Below, in pieces: positions 48,401 to 59,072 of a stretch of 64,000 nucleotides of DNA (position 1 is the first letter of the stretch; each line of letters starts with the position of its first letter). This stretch comes from Rattus norvegicus (Eukaryota; Chordata; Mammalia; Rodentia; Muridae). Both the position numbers and the translations under genes were made by a program. A model generated the notes under the pieces. It searched no databases, was not told the DNA's origin, and was given only the letters and a program-made list of their open reading frames with translations. The stretch is taken from contig NC_086022.1 of assembly GCF_036323735.1 (NCBI RefSeq), forward strand, positions 71,492,702-71,556,701, written 5' to 3'.

Positions 48401-51400
48401 AACTGAGTGGGTTTGCAACCCCATAAGCAGAACAATATCATCCAACTAGAATCCCCCAGAGCTCCCAGAGACTAATCCACCATTGCAAAAGAAAAGAGGG
48501 ATGGACCTATGGCTCCAGCTGCATATGTAGCAGAGGATGGCTTTGTTGGGCATCAATGGGAGGAAAGGGTCCTGTGAAGGCTGGATGCTCCATTGTAGGA
48601 GGATGTCAGGGTGAGGAAGAGGGAGGGAGTGGGTGGGTGGGTGAGGGAACACCCTCACAGAAGCAGAAGGAAGTGGGATAGGATAGCTGCTTCCTGGAGG
48701 GGAAACCGGGAAAGGAGATAACATTTAAAATGTAAATAAAAAATATCGAATAAGAGAAAAGATGTAAAAAAATAAAAATAATAAAAGAGAAAAATGTCTA
48801 TTCTACCTTCCTCACAGATTTGAAGATCAGATGATGTAATTCCTTTGAAGCACTCTATTTATTCTAAATTCAACTAGAATTCGATTAGCATTACTCAGTA
48901 AATTCTATCGCCACGCTGATGGCATTATCTTAACATCAGGAAAGCCTCTGGAAACATCGAAAATCACATCCTGGTAAATGAGATAAAGAAATTGATGTGG
49001 AATGATGGTGCACTATGAGTGGACTCTAGTCTGGTTCAACCATAACTAAACGTCACAAGAATGACTCACAGTTAATTTGACCTTTCTTCACTGTCTACTG
49101 ATAATCGTAACTGATATGTTTCTTGCATTCTTTTTCTTCCTTTGCCTGTGTCCTAACACCGCCCAGTGCACAAAGTCTATTATCTTTTTTTTTTTTTTAC
49201 TGAACTATAACTACTCAAACCAGGGATACTTGTGTATCTTGTGCACAGGTACATAATGGGTGTCATAAAAACATTTTTTATAGTTGTTACTCAACAAATA
49301 TTGTCACATACTCCACATGCAGTGAGTGATGGCACACACCTGTAATCCTAGCAGTTGAAAGGCAGAGGAAGAATAATTAGGAGTTCTAAGCCAGCATGGT
49401 GCGACTATGTCTCAAAAAAAATTGAAAAACATAAAAAATATCACATAAATGAATAGATGAATCTATAGCTAAATCCTCTAAGCCTGACCTAATGCTTTCC
49501 TATCGAGATATTAACAGTAGTTTGGATTAAGAACTTTTGGGTAAATTTGAAGATAACCCAGGATCTGAGAAGAAAGGTCACTGAAATGACTTGTTTAAAC
49601 AAAATTTTAAATTGCCTAAATAAATTGTGTTGTTGGGCTGAACATGAATAGTTCTCATCACACGGAGAGAAATGTGAAATCTTGCTTCCATTGTCCCAAA
49701 TCCAGACTCACACGTTTCATAATAGAAAGAGGCATTTCCATTGACCATGTTCTCAAAGTTAACCAACAAAAGGGTCAGATTTGACACTTCTTGATTTTTC
49801 AGTCAGAATGTACATTAGAATTCCTCAGAGAAATTAGAAGGCTAAAATTAATAAACATTGTCTGGAACCAAAAATCAAGTCCAGAGTCTGGTATTGTCAC
49901 TGACTCCTTGCTACCTCTTAAGCTACAAGTCAGGAATTTCCATAGTTTATGCTCTTGGAACATGTTTGTTTAAAATATAAGTCAGACAAATTCTATGAAT
50001 TTTCTATTTCCTAAAAAGAAAGTGTGTATCCTTACAATGACCTGCCAGAGCCTCTTTTCTCTGATTTTTACTTCAGGGCTATCCTATTTGCTGATTCAGT
50101 TATCAACTACCCAAGGTATACATCAGCAGTAGCATTGGGTCTTACAGGCAGAGCCCCATATGTTTTCTAAGCCAGAGTCATAAGGACAACCCCACACACT
50201 ATGCTAATTTTTTACCAATTCTTTTCCATGCATTGTTCCTGTGAGATAAGCCCAGGCAATGCCTCTCTTTCTCTAACTATCGCCTTAGATTTATGTGTTT
50301 CTAAGAGTTCCCACTGATATTTGACCCTCTCTGATCACCCTGTTTTAGGAGCCATCAAGGGTATCTATTGTCTAAATTGTGTTCTTCAGTAGCATGGCTT
50401 TGTCTTTTACGTCCTGAGACGGTCAAGTGTTAGCAAAATAAACTATACGGAATATAAAGGCAAATATAATGAACTACCTTGTCCTTTCTAAAAGAGTTTG
50501 CTAACCCAGTGCAGTAGCACTCACATATTTCTCAATCTGGCCTGGTGTGTTAAGATATAGGTTCATGAGGCTAGAGAGATGGCTCAGTAGTTAAGAGTAC
50601 TGCTGCCTCTCTTCCACAGTGCCTCCGTTCAAATCCTAGCACCCACATGGCAGTTCATAATTGTAACTCTACTCCCAGGGGATCTGACATCCTCACATAG
50701 ACATACCATACATGCAGGCAAAATGCCAATGGACATGAAGTAAAATTAAATAAATCATTTAAAAATATATAGGTTCATGAGCCAAACAGATTTATTTTGC
50801 ATCCTGATTCTTCACTTAAGAACAATGAGATCCTAGGAGAGGTTGTCATTCTTTTTTTTTTTTTTTTTCTTTTTTTCGGAGCTGGGGACTGAACCCAGGG
50901 CCTTGCGCTTGCTAGGCAAGTGCTCTACCACTGAGCTAAATCCCCAACCCTGGTTGTCATTCTTCTACCTGTTTCTGAGTCTGAGGAATGGGAACTAAAA
51001 CCTTAGAGCAATATCATCTTGAGTGAGCGGTGTACATGGATGACTGACTGACTTTAAGACATTGTTAATGAATTAACATTATTGCTCAGTGTCACGTTTT
51101 GTTAGTTCAGAAAGGTGAAGCAGTTTCTCCAAGGTCATACTTTATTTTCATCTTTCTATACTCTCGTGGAAAGAATAGTGTTTACTGGCTTTGTAAGCCT
51201 TTCACATTCTTTAAGCATGAGTCTCCATGTTGATGTGTTTATACCTTCCAAGGCATGACCTCATGCTACAGTGCTGGCATTTACAGGAAGCTATTTTTTA
51301 TTTTGCCAGGAAGTTTGCCGTTAGGGTTATGCTCTGCTGCCTGTGATCAAAAGATAGGCTGCATAGTAGCATCTTGTGAATCTACCCCACATCGAGTAGC

Positions 51401-54400
51401 CATCCTAATCGAGAATGATCTAAGATACAATAGAAAAACCACACTGACCTTGAAACCAGACAGCCAGAGAAGACCCCTGCTCTAACTTATTACTATAGCC
51501 AGGTTCCTAAAGACACACATTTGTTGACCCATCTCTACAATAAACATACAGTGAATTTCATGTGGTGGTGCACACTTTATTCTCAGCACCTGGGAGACAG
51601 AGGCAGGCAGATCTCTGTAAGTTCTGAGCCAGCATCATCTACACAGTGACCTCCAGTACAGCCACAGCTACATAGTGAGACTCTGTCTCTAAAAAAACCC
51701 AAAAGATAAATAAATAAAAACGTATAATTATATTATGCTACATCAAACAAATTTGAGAATCAGATCAATAAAGGAAATTATCTAGGCCTTTGTAGACCAT
51801 AAGTAATCAATGACTACATTATAGCCTCAGCAAAACAATTTTTTTTTTACAAATTTGAGAAGTGAGGAGTTAATTAGTGCACATGTAGAGTTCAGAAGAC
51901 CCCCCTCAAGTGCCAGGCCTCATATTCAGCTTTGCTTGAGACTGGGTTTTTTGTTTTGCCATTGTATATATCAGGCTACTGGGGTCGTGAGTGTCCAGGG
52001 GATGTCCTGTGTCCATTCTGTATGGCAGTAGAACTACTGGGAATATAGACAACACTACTGCAGTTTGCTTCAAACTAGGAACTCAAACTCAAGTGCTCTC
52101 CTCTGATTGGCAAACACTTTAGTTATTAAGCCATCTCCCCAGAATTGAGAAAGTACAGAAATTATCCATAAATTAACAAGGCTAAAAGTTATTTTCTTTC
52201 AAGACAGACCATAAAGGAAGGCCTTCACTGAGGTAAGGATGTGCCCAACACTCTAGATGTTTCCACTTGGATTTGGAAGGGTCTGATGTAGGATATCAAG
52301 GAATTCTGACTGAAGACCTCTGTCAGATAATACATCTGACGAATTGCTTCTACACTCTTCTTATAGTCCCTTCTCCTCAGATATGTGAAGATCTGACCAA
52401 CCATGTCCATTTGTAACTGAACAATCTCATAGGCTCAGGGATGAACTTGATGATGCACATTTACATATTGGCAAATATTGTTCCTCATAATAAATCTTAA
52501 GCTTTAGGGCCAGGTCCTACCATAGAGGTCAAACCATAGAGTTCAGGAAAATAGAACATTGCTTAAGAGTAATGGTAAAGGAAGGGTTCTTTCTTAATTT
52601 TACTTCTACCTTTAGTCAAAGGCCACAGAAGTAACCAGTTAGTATCTTGATTCTAAAGCTATACTCTGACTCCCCATCTTGCCTACTTCCATGGTGTAGG
52701 ACCTCTTCTCCTATGTCCTTTTCCCTCAATAATTACCCCAATATAGAAAATACATCGTCTTCTCTCCTCACCAGGGGTGGTCGTTCTTTCAGTTTCCGTA
52801 GTTTCTGAGTCAGTTCTCTGCGTGCCTCCTGGAATTTAGTGGCCAGTGCTGGTGAAAGGGTATCCACCAACCCAAGGATCATGTAGCTCTGTATTATCTC
52901 ACTGTAAATACAAAATTCCCAACCCAAAGCTAAATCTCCTAAACATGTTCACATGAATAATCCCTTCAATAAACTACTGTGGTATACTAGTACACAGCCC
53001 CCTCTCTATATTTACAAAGAGTAACTGCCATATAAGCGAAACCATGAAGACCAAACAGTCTTTATTGGTTTGGCTTTGGGAGTGACAGAGGAATGGAGGA
53101 AAGAGGCTGTCTCCTGAACTTACTAGGAGAGGCTTGATTTATCTGTTTCCACAATGAGGAAACTTCAGCTCTTCTAAAGATAGATTTTTATGTACAACAA
53201 ACCTGGGCTTGTGGCTTGCCTTGGTCCTGTTGGCAACTGCCTTTCAGGACATACATATATAAAACTGCTGAAGCCACACGATTGCTACTTTGTCTCCCCT
53301 GAAAAGGATTTCTAGACAATGGTACCACTAGGGTGCTACAGGGAAGGCCTGTGTTCATGCCCTTCAGAGTTGGGCTTTTCTGCATGTTTATTAGTGTATA
53401 GTGTATAGTGTATGATCTCTGTTAAGGATAATGGTATATTCCTGATATGTACCTCATCTGTCTTACCCCTATATCCTTCATTTAATGTGTCACACGGTCA
53501 TAACATCCCAAAGCCTTACATAATCCTTGATTTTTATGTTTCCTTCTGTGCCACCTACTCTATCTTTCTGTGTTTCTCCATCTCGTAGGTGCCTCTCATT
53601 CATGGTGTCTCTGATACTTCACTCTCCTCCCATGCCCAATATCTGTCCAACTCCACCTGGGCAAACCTGTGATTCAGCAGCCCTTCTTCTACCAGCTGTG
53701 ACATGTTTCTCAAGTAGTCTAGGTCATGGACTTGGAGGGTCTGGGAGGGACTCAAAGACATCGGTGTGAATATTGCTTGTAAACAGGATAACCAGTCGAT
53801 GGCTGGGGCCATTTCCTTAGAGAAAAGACACAAAGCTAAAGAGGGAGACAACAAAAGGATCAGGAAGGAGAGGGAATGGGGAGTGCTAGAGGAAGGCTTG
53901 GAGAAGACTAGAGTTAAGGACAAAATGAAATGAAAGGAAGGGGACAACAAGAAGATTCAGTGGTGACAGGCATGACCACCTGACTTCAACTCCCAGCCTA
54001 CATGATAGAAGGAAAGTCCAACTCCCAAACATTGTTCTCTGGTTTTTATCTTCACACCTAGACAGGTTTTTGCTCAAAGTCCCATAGAAAGAATAAATGT
54101 ATAAGTAAATAAGAAAGTAAATAAATAAACAAATAATTACAATTTTTAAGTGAAGGAATTAATGGTAGTAGAAAAAAGAAGATAAAAAAGAGAAAGTTTG
54201 AGAGGCCATCAAGCAGAGTCCTCAGGCCTTCAGTTCTAGGCACCTGAAGGGCATCAATAGTAACCACGTGAAAGAGCTTGTCTTGTGCCTGCTGCTGTTG
54301 TTGTGGCCTCAGAAACTGGAACAGCCGTGAGGTAAAGACGATGGACCAGGAGGCATGTTGTTGTGCTTCCTGTGGGTTACTCCCAAGTAAAGTTCCCAAC

Positions 54401-57400
54401 CGGTTCAGGTATGTCACATATTCCCGTAGGATCTAGAGGAGGGGAATCTTAGTCACAAAAGCTAGAAGCCTTTCATTTGGGGGCAAGGTGACAAGGTGCA
54501 TGCTGGTGTGGCATCTTACCTGAGCATAGACTTTCTGTTCCTGATCTTGCTGGAGAAGAATGTCAAACTCCGGCTGGTCTATCTGGACACAAGAGAGACT
54601 GGAGAGAAGTGGGCACGTAGGGGTAGAGTGGGTAGGCATGGGAAGGTAGAAGAGGTACCATGGAAGACGGAAAGATGGGAATAAAGAAATGAGAGAGATA
54701 CAGGATACCATACCAAAAAAAGAGACAGGAACTGTCTATACATGCAAATGTTGAGCTTTTCAGCAACAGAGGAACACAGATTTGTTTAGAGGGAGCTATT
54801 TTTCTTTTTTTGTGCCAATATAGATCTAGAGTCAATGATGTGAGATACCCATGTCAGATATACTAGTTAAAACATACTCAAACTCAGTAACAAAATGTAT
54901 TTTTAATACATACTTTTAAAAGAACAATTAATGCAGAAGAGTCCATTAAAATAAAAACCTCAAAACTTCGCTTGTCATGATTTTATTTTTTACAATAAAT
55001 TCTACAATGCTCCATGCTTGTAGTATGGTTTTGCATGCCTATCACAGAAGAGGTCTTATATTCAATCCCTACCACCAAATTTCCCAATGTATTTTATTCT
55101 ATTTTAAAAATTGTAATTGGTTTTTAGAGACCCACAATAGTTTTGCTTCATTTTGGGAAAGCAGTATATTTTTAGACTTACAAATAAATGTAAATTTGAT
55201 AGTTCACTCATCATAGACTCTGAATTAATGTATATTTTTAAAATTATTCATATTTAAATAGTTTATATTGATTCTGTGTATAGAGGATCTGTTAAACTTT
55301 GGACCCCAGGCAAGTGCTCATGGTCCAAATTACATTTCATTTTTTGTCTTCGAGCTATGCTTTTCTCTTTTGATTTCAATATCCCACTCCCATTCCAATA
55401 TCCCAACCCCACTGGCTTATATACTTTTCTTACATCTTGAAAAAAGTCTTTGGATTACACTGGGCTCCAATAATAATCTCTGCCCATTCTTACACAATTC
55501 TTTGTGTATGTGTGACTAGCTGCAGGTTTTCAATGGTGTCTTTCTGTTCTCTACTCTGTCTGTGAGGGAGTCTCTGAAATCTCTACTTCCTTTCTCCTAT
55601 AGTTCCTCCATTTTTCTTTGTGATGCTACCCATGGTGGTCTCTCTTCCTTTTCTGTGATTTCCTGTACTCTTCTGTTCCTCCTGCCTAGCTTCTTCTGGG
55701 TTCCTCTGTATCCCACTTTCTGTAGCTAAGCTTATGTTAATAGCCTGGGCAGACTGGAGCTAACTAAGTGACTCAGTGTTTCCTCTGTCTCTTTTATTTA
55801 CTTTCAACCAAAGAAACCTTGGAAAGCCTCTGGGACCATCGACAATGTGTTTGAACTGACCACATTCTCATGCTCAGCTCTTATTTTCCATTTTTCTATC
55901 ATGCATCAAATTCAAATATATTAACTTAGAATCCTCAGCTGCTTCATGTGGCCTCCACAGCTGATTCCACTTTAGCTCTACATAGACCTATGGTAATATC
56001 TGAAAGACTTCAGGAGCGCTTCTTTTTCTATATGTTAATATTTATCAATTCTTCTTGACTTTCCGGGTCAAAAATCACCAGGCTCAATCTCATATTTTCC
56101 TTCTCACTTTTCTTCCTACTCAAAGTTCAGGCCAGCTTCTTACTGACCATGTGCAGAAGGCACAGCATTCTAAGACTCCTTAGCTCAGAATTTCCCTGTA
56201 ACCCCTTTATGGTGTCTTAGTTTAATTTTGTCACCTGTATAATTAGCCATGTCCCACGACTCCATTGATGTCTTCCTATCTAAATTTGTCCTTAACCACT
56301 TCAGATTTTAGTTAATCCTAACAAACCATAAAAGGTAAACTTATGAATGCACATGGTAAAGCCAAATCTTAGAATACCACATATTGATGGCCATGTCTTC
56401 TTGATTAATTCCTCTGTACAAAGCTGTGGAATTCAGAGACAAATATAGAACACTCCAGTGTTTATCACAGGAGGAATTGCTCCACTATTTATTTATTTAT
56501 AAACTCAATGAACACAAAGTAGTGGGCCCTTGTTGCTGAGAAGAACTCTAATCTACTGAGGGCACAGGCTTTCAGATTACTAAATGCTGAGAGAATTTAA
56601 TGGATGACAGAGACTTCATGCAAATTGTATCTTACATGTCAGGGAAGACTTACTGAAAAGACGTCAAGTACAAACAGATAGGAGTCTTCTAGGATTGTTA
56701 CAGGCAAGAAAGCAGGATATGCAAAGAGAAGAGGAATATTTTTGACACTACATGTGAGTCAGCAGAACACAGAGTATAAGGGAGAGACAGAATGCAACAA
56801 GAGATAAGGATAGAGGTCAGATCACAAACTTAAAATTCTTTGGAAGTAATAGAGGCCATATTTTGATGACTGAGTGATCCATTAAAGTGACAGGCTTTTA
56901 GCTATCAAGTTTGGAAAGGTGCCTTAGGGTAAATGAAGAATAAATAAGAGAAGGAGAACCCTGGAGACAGGATACCTAATGAAGAGGTTCAGGAGAAATC
57001 TGTATTTGTAGTAAAGAAAGCTGAAAACTTTTACTTTACCCTTCAAAGAGCTGGGCTCTGCTACAGTTTTCCCCCCTACCTATTAGCCCTAATCATTGTA
57101 GTACTAATTTTCTCTTAAGGAGGGCTGCTCCCTATGTTGTATATATATCATATTTTCCAGTCTGAAATCTCTTTTTGTAAGTAATGATAGCCTAGAGTTA
57201 GAGACTCAGGTGCATCTGTGATTTTGCCAGTTTATCCCTCACCTGGATGATTGGCGTATGTGGAGGGGCTGGATGAGGATGAAGATAGGCTCGGAAGAAT
57301 GGGAAGTGGCCATACTGACTCATCAGAAGCCTCAGATTTTGATTGAAGTCAAAAAAAGTCCAATTGCCAGAAATATTCCAGCCTCCAAGCTTCAAAGAAG

Positions 57401-59072
57401 AAAGACAAACCTGAACCTAGGGACCCATGAGATTGATCCTCAAATGAATTTATCTTTCCCTTCTCACATCCACAAGATCCTTCTTTTTGAGCCTTTGGTA
57501 TTTCTAAGGCTCTTCCTTCTTTCTCTAAGTCTTGATTCTTCCAAGTAGTTTCATTTCTATCTCCCTCAGAGACCTTGGAATCTCTAAGAAAGAGCCCTAT
57601 ATTCTATAAAATCATGACAGCTCTCAAGCATGCATTGTTCATATGAATTATTTAGAAAGTTGACACCCCAATTTTTTTTACCTCTTTAATAATTTGTACA
57701 AGTGGACCAGTCCCTGAAGCTTCAATGGCATCTGTGTCCATGCAGGAGTTATAAAATTGGAAGGCTTTCTCCTCTCCAGATTCTAGATGCCAGGACCCTG
57801 GGGCCTCTGGAAAGCAAACAGAAGAACTCAATGCGTGGATACTGGTACAGAGACAAACAGAAAATGGGAACCTCATAGGGATGTTGAGAAAACTTTTTCA
57901 CAGGGATATAGAAGAGGATCAAGCTCAAATAAATGAGGGGAGCTCCCATTTTTATGAGTTCAGCTTGACAACATGATAGATGAGCAAAGATATTTAGTGA
58001 GACAAAAAGATGATGAAGACAGTAAGGAAAACACAGAAAAGGAAACAAGAAAGAAAAGAGATAGAAAAAAGAAAAAGAATAAAAGAGAAACATCATGTGA
58101 ATAAAGGAGAATGTCGGGCAGGAGTGGAAGACAAGAGCAAGAAGGGGGTTGTCTATACTTGTGCAGAATTCAGAACTATCAAGATCATATAAGACCCAGT
58201 TGTCTACTTGCTCAGAGACTCTGCCAATATGTGTCCTCACCCAATAGTTTCCACAGTCGGCTCTTGTTCTCTTCTGCAAGTGCCTGGAAAGAGTTACTGG
58301 TCCCATTGGCTTTTTCACAAGCAAAGCTGAAAAAGTCAGTACAGGGGGCCGCACTTCTGTTTCCAGAAGCCAGGTAATGGTTCACGAGCTCCATACACAC
58401 AGGTGACTCACAGGTCCCTGTGAAACAAAAGCTCGGAGCTAGATAAGAGTCAAGTGAACAAGGGCTCCCCCCAGGGGCTAGCAAAGGACTTCTAGAGAGG
58501 TTCATAAAAGAGACAGACCTTAGGGGGAAAAATGGTTGCTGTGGGAGTCAGAGCAAAAGCAGTCTAGATTCTCAGAGACCATGAGGATAGGGACAAGTAT
58601 GTCATGGCCAGGAGTCAAGGCATATGAGGGAGGGCTGCCTGGGTCAGGGGTGTTTCAGGATCTTCCTTACAAGGACCACAGTTCCGGAAAATGTAAACCC
58701 AAAGCATAGAACAACCAATGAGCAGGCCACAAAGCAGGACAGCTAGCAGCACCCATCTGGCTCTTGTCGACTGTCTGCTCCATTCAGTGGAAAGACTCTC
58801 TTCTGGAGATCTCTAGTCAGGGAACAAACAGAGGGAAAAGAAAAACAAGACAAAGAAGTTTGGGAGGGCAGAGAGAGCAAGATGATAAGGAGTTAGTGCT
58901 ATTGTCTTTTTGTACAGAGGTAATTCTGCTTAAAAGCCAGCTTTCCTTAGATTTTTAGTCCATGAGATAGCAATTCACTGAAAACAGGATTAAACAGGAT
59001 TTTCAGGAGTTTAGAAAGTCCTGATGTGTGATGGCAGAGGACACTTACCTCCTGGCTCCAGGGAGGTCCCAT
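42298..59072 (-). CDS. Kel: Kel, Kell blood-group M13 metallopeptidase (18 coding exons)
   Basis: KEL is a type II red-cell membrane glycoprotein of the neprilysin/ECE (M13) family, known to cleave big endothelin-3 and to be disulfide-linked to XK. Eighteen exons join in consistent phase to 2142 nt (713 aa plus stop), the length I recall for mouse Kell and 19 less than human. With a 19-residue offset all landmarks align without gaps: TM 28-50, Cys53 (human Cys72, the XK link), sequons at N75, N326 and N608, Arg262 (human 281), zinc site 562-566, third ligand Glu615 in E-N-A-A-D, His683 in V-H-G-P-L-S, and C-terminus R-C-K-L-W. The odd point is that the zinc motif reads H-K-L-L-H: the catalytic Glu is Lys563. 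The start in exon 2 has a strong context (A at -3, G at +4). Confidence 0.96.
43185..43280 (-). CDS. Kel: Kel coding exon 18
   Basis: Residues 629-660: A-Y-R-K-R-I-T-E-R-T-G, then L-S-P-Y-Q-L-F-F-R-S-Y-A-Q, the M13 F-F-x-S-Y-A-Q motif. 96 bp, phase 0. Confidence 0.95.
43595..43764 (-). CDS. Kel: Kel coding exon 17 (third zinc ligand)
   Basis: Residues 572-628: L-P-G-G-C-P-A-C-D, sequon N608-G-S and L-L-E-N-A-A-D-I-G-G, with Glu615 as third zinc ligand and Asp619. Pro578 sits at human 597, the Js site. The donor is CAG|GTGTGC. Confidence 0.95.
43965..44032 (-). CDS. Kel: Kel coding exon 16 (zinc motif, H-K-L-L-H)
   Basis: 68-bp exon, residues 549-571: A-V-N-F-G-A-V-G-S-I-M-A-H-K-L-L-H-I-F-F-Q-F. 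The two zinc histidines are H562 and H566. The codon between them that should be Glu (human 582) is AAA, Lys563, at 43990-43992. The acceptor (TTTTTTAG) and donor (TTCT|GTGAGT) are sound. Confidence 0.95.
44182..44292 (-). CDS. Kel: Kel coding exon 15 (substrate-binding S-A-Y motif)
   Basis: Residues 512-548: W-Q-K-S-P-W-S-V-S-A-Y-Y-S-V-P-D-H, then V-V-V-F-P-A-G. S-A-Y-Y stands where neprilysin has its N-A-F/Y substrate-binding motif. Two other frames are also open here but do not splice. Confidence 0.95.
44437..44537 (-). CDS. Kel: Kel coding exon 14
   Basis: Residues 479-511: I-Q-L-G-P-S-F-L-Q-S-F-L-S-C-V-R. The last two bases (AG) combine with exon 15 to give Arg512. Confidence 0.94.
44915..44992 (-). 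CDS. Kel: Kel coding exon 13
   Basis: Residues 453-478: L-T-Q-L-Q-V-E-M-G-A-P-K-R. The donor GAT|GTAAGT ends after E-Y-S-D. Confidence 0.94.
45178..45276 (-). CDS. Kel: Kel coding exon 12
   Basis: Residues 420-452: A-M-E-L-F-A-E-I-K-D-A-V-I-V-R-L-K-K-L-S-W-I, the M13 helix ending E-E-T-R-K-E-A-L-N-K. 99 bp, phase 0. Confidence 0.95.
45800..45985 (+). repeat. MIR-like SINE fossil in Kel intron 11
   Basis: 'gactctggcttcagactgag' and 'cctcttccattaaattagga' follow MIR; diverged. Confidence 0.4.
46369..46479 (-). CDS. Kel: Kel coding exon 11
   Basis: Residues 383-419: P-A-Y-P-R-W-M-K-C-V-E-Q-T, then A-L-F-V-H-E-A-F-G-P-S. The donor GCT|GTATGT is followed in frame by exon 12. Confidence 0.94.
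46600..46920 (+). mobile_element. B3 SINE in Kel intron 10
   Basis: 'gaacctgaattcaggacccc', 'gagagaactgcctcaaaaac' and 'ggtctccaaatgcacacaca' are B3 landmarks in order. Confidence 0.6.
48120..48775 (+). mobile_element. rodent L1 3' end in Kel intron 10
   Basis: Landmarks as at 20295-21090 but more complete: 'cagacactattgtggatgcc', 'gaggctctgccagagcctaa', 'ggctccagctgcatatgtag', a G-run cluster at 48618-48645 and an A-rich end. Confidence 0.85.
49325..49425 (+). mobile_element. B1-type SINE
   Basis: 'gcacacacctgtaatcctag', 'gaaaggcagaggaagaataa' and an A-rich end; diverged. Confidence 0.65.
50556..50781 (+). mobile_element. B2 SINE with target duplication
   Basis: Body 50570-50765: 'gctagagagatggctcagta', 'gttcaaatcctagcacccac', then an AATAAA-bearing tail. 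The direct repeat ATATAGGTTCATGAG flanks it. Confidence 0.88.
50841..50964 (-). mobile_element. ID SINE with target duplication, minus orientation
   Basis: Body 50854-50951 is the complement of ID with poly-T. The 13-bp repeat GGTTGTCATTCTT is perfect at 50841-50853 and 50952-50964. Kel intron 10. Confidence 0.93.
51553..51700 (+). mobile_element. B1 SINE
   Basis: 'gtggtggtgcacactttatt', 'ctgggagacagaggcaggca' and 'agtgagactctgtctctaaa' give a near full-length B1. Confidence 0.85.
51845..52145 (-). mobile_element. B3-type SINE, minus orientation
   Basis: Ends 'cactttagttattaagccat' and 'ctccccagaa', the complement of a B3 head, with an A/T-rich start; diverged. Confidence 0.45.
52225..52440 (-). 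other. unassigned coding-like stretch in Kel intron 10
   Basis: A minus-strand open frame ends at 52225. It includes M-D-M-V-G-Q-I-F-T-Y-L-R-R-R-D-Y-K-K and S-V-E-A-I-R-Q-M-Y-Y-L-T-E-V-F, with protein-like amphipathic composition, and extends upstream of its first Met. I do not recognise the protein. It is not part of the Kel reading frame. It may be a retrocopy fragment or chance. Confidence 0.25.
52772..52901 (-). CDS. Kel: Kel coding exon 10
   Basis: Residues 339-382: E-I-I-Q-S-Y-M-I-L-G-L-V-D-T-L-S-P-A-L, then a basic helix ending R-P-P-L. The donor is CTG|GTGAGG. Intron 10 below it is 6.3 kb and repeat-rich. Confidence 0.94.
53667..53815 (-). CDS. Kel: Kel coding exon 9
   Basis: Residues 290-338: E-M-A-P-A-I-D-W-L-S-C-L-Q, then sequon N326-M-S matching human N345. 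The donor is ACAG|GTTTGC, weaker than the others in the gene. Confidence 0.93.
54244..54432 (-). CDS. Kel: Kel coding exon 8
   Basis: Residues 227-289: I-L-R-E-Y-V-T-Y-L-N-R-L-G, then a Q-rich stretch with five consecutive Gln. Arg262 corresponds to human 281, i.e. the Kp(b) state. Confidence 0.95.
54520..54582 (-). CDS. Kel: Kel coding exon 7
   Basis: Residues 206-226, I-D-Q-P-E-F-D-I-L-L-Q-Q-D-Q-E-Q-K-V-Y-A-Q. 63 bp, phase 0 on both sides. Intron 7 is only 87 bp. Confidence 0.95.
56450..56960 (+). repeat. ancient LINE-2-like fossil in Kel intron 6
   Basis: 'catgtcagggaagacttact', 'gaagaggaatatttttgaca' and 'gatagaggtcagatcacaaa' keep the order of a mammalian-wide LINE-2-like 3' region. 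Confidence 0.4.
57243..57389 (-). CDS. Kel: Kel coding exon 6 (K/k antigen exon)
   Basis: Residues 157-205, L-G-G-W-N-I-S-G-N-W-T through H-T-P-I-I-Q. The human K/k site (193) maps to Asn174: the rat reads N172-Q-N174 and so lacks the sequon, but has N161-I-S and N165-W-T nearby. Confidence 0.95.
57682..57806 (-). CDS. Kel: Kel coding exon 5
   Basis: Residues 115-156, with E-E-K-A-F-Q-F-Y-N-S-C-M-D-T, the M13 Y-x-S-C-M motif. The acceptor CCAG|AG rather than the next AG two bases on is required by the phase-1 end of exon 4. Confidence 0.94.
58241..58417 (-). CDS. Kel: Kel coding exon 4
   Basis: Residues 56-114: start of the ectodomain with cysteines 58, 63, 81 and 89, and sequons N75-R-S and N93-G-T. 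C-T-D-F-F-S-F-A-C is the M13 N-terminal signature. Donor TTGG|GTGAGG. Confidence 0.95.
58671..58812 (-). CDS. Kel: Kel coding exon 3 (transmembrane)
   Basis: Residues 9-55: a short cytoplasmic tail with basic stop (R-Q-S-T-R-A-R), one hydrophobic span W-V-L-L-A-V-L-L-C-G-L-L-I-G and Cys53 in N-C-G-P, matching the human Cys that bonds XK. The donor is CCTT|GTAAGG. Confidence 0.93.
59049..59072 (-). CDS. Kel: Kel coding exon 2 (start codon exon)
   Basis: Eight codons, M-G-P-P-W-S-Q-E, before donor GAG|GTAAGT. The exon continues upstream as leader to an acceptor at 59134 (long pyrimidine tract, CTCCAG) or 59125. This ATG gives 713 aa. The frame is open further upstream to the acceptor but contains no other ATG. 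Confidence 0.8.

Noticed and set aside
49578..49787. 69-codon minus-strand open frame in Kel intron 10
   Set aside because: Unrecognised, short and without flanking coding structure; weaker than the 52225 case.
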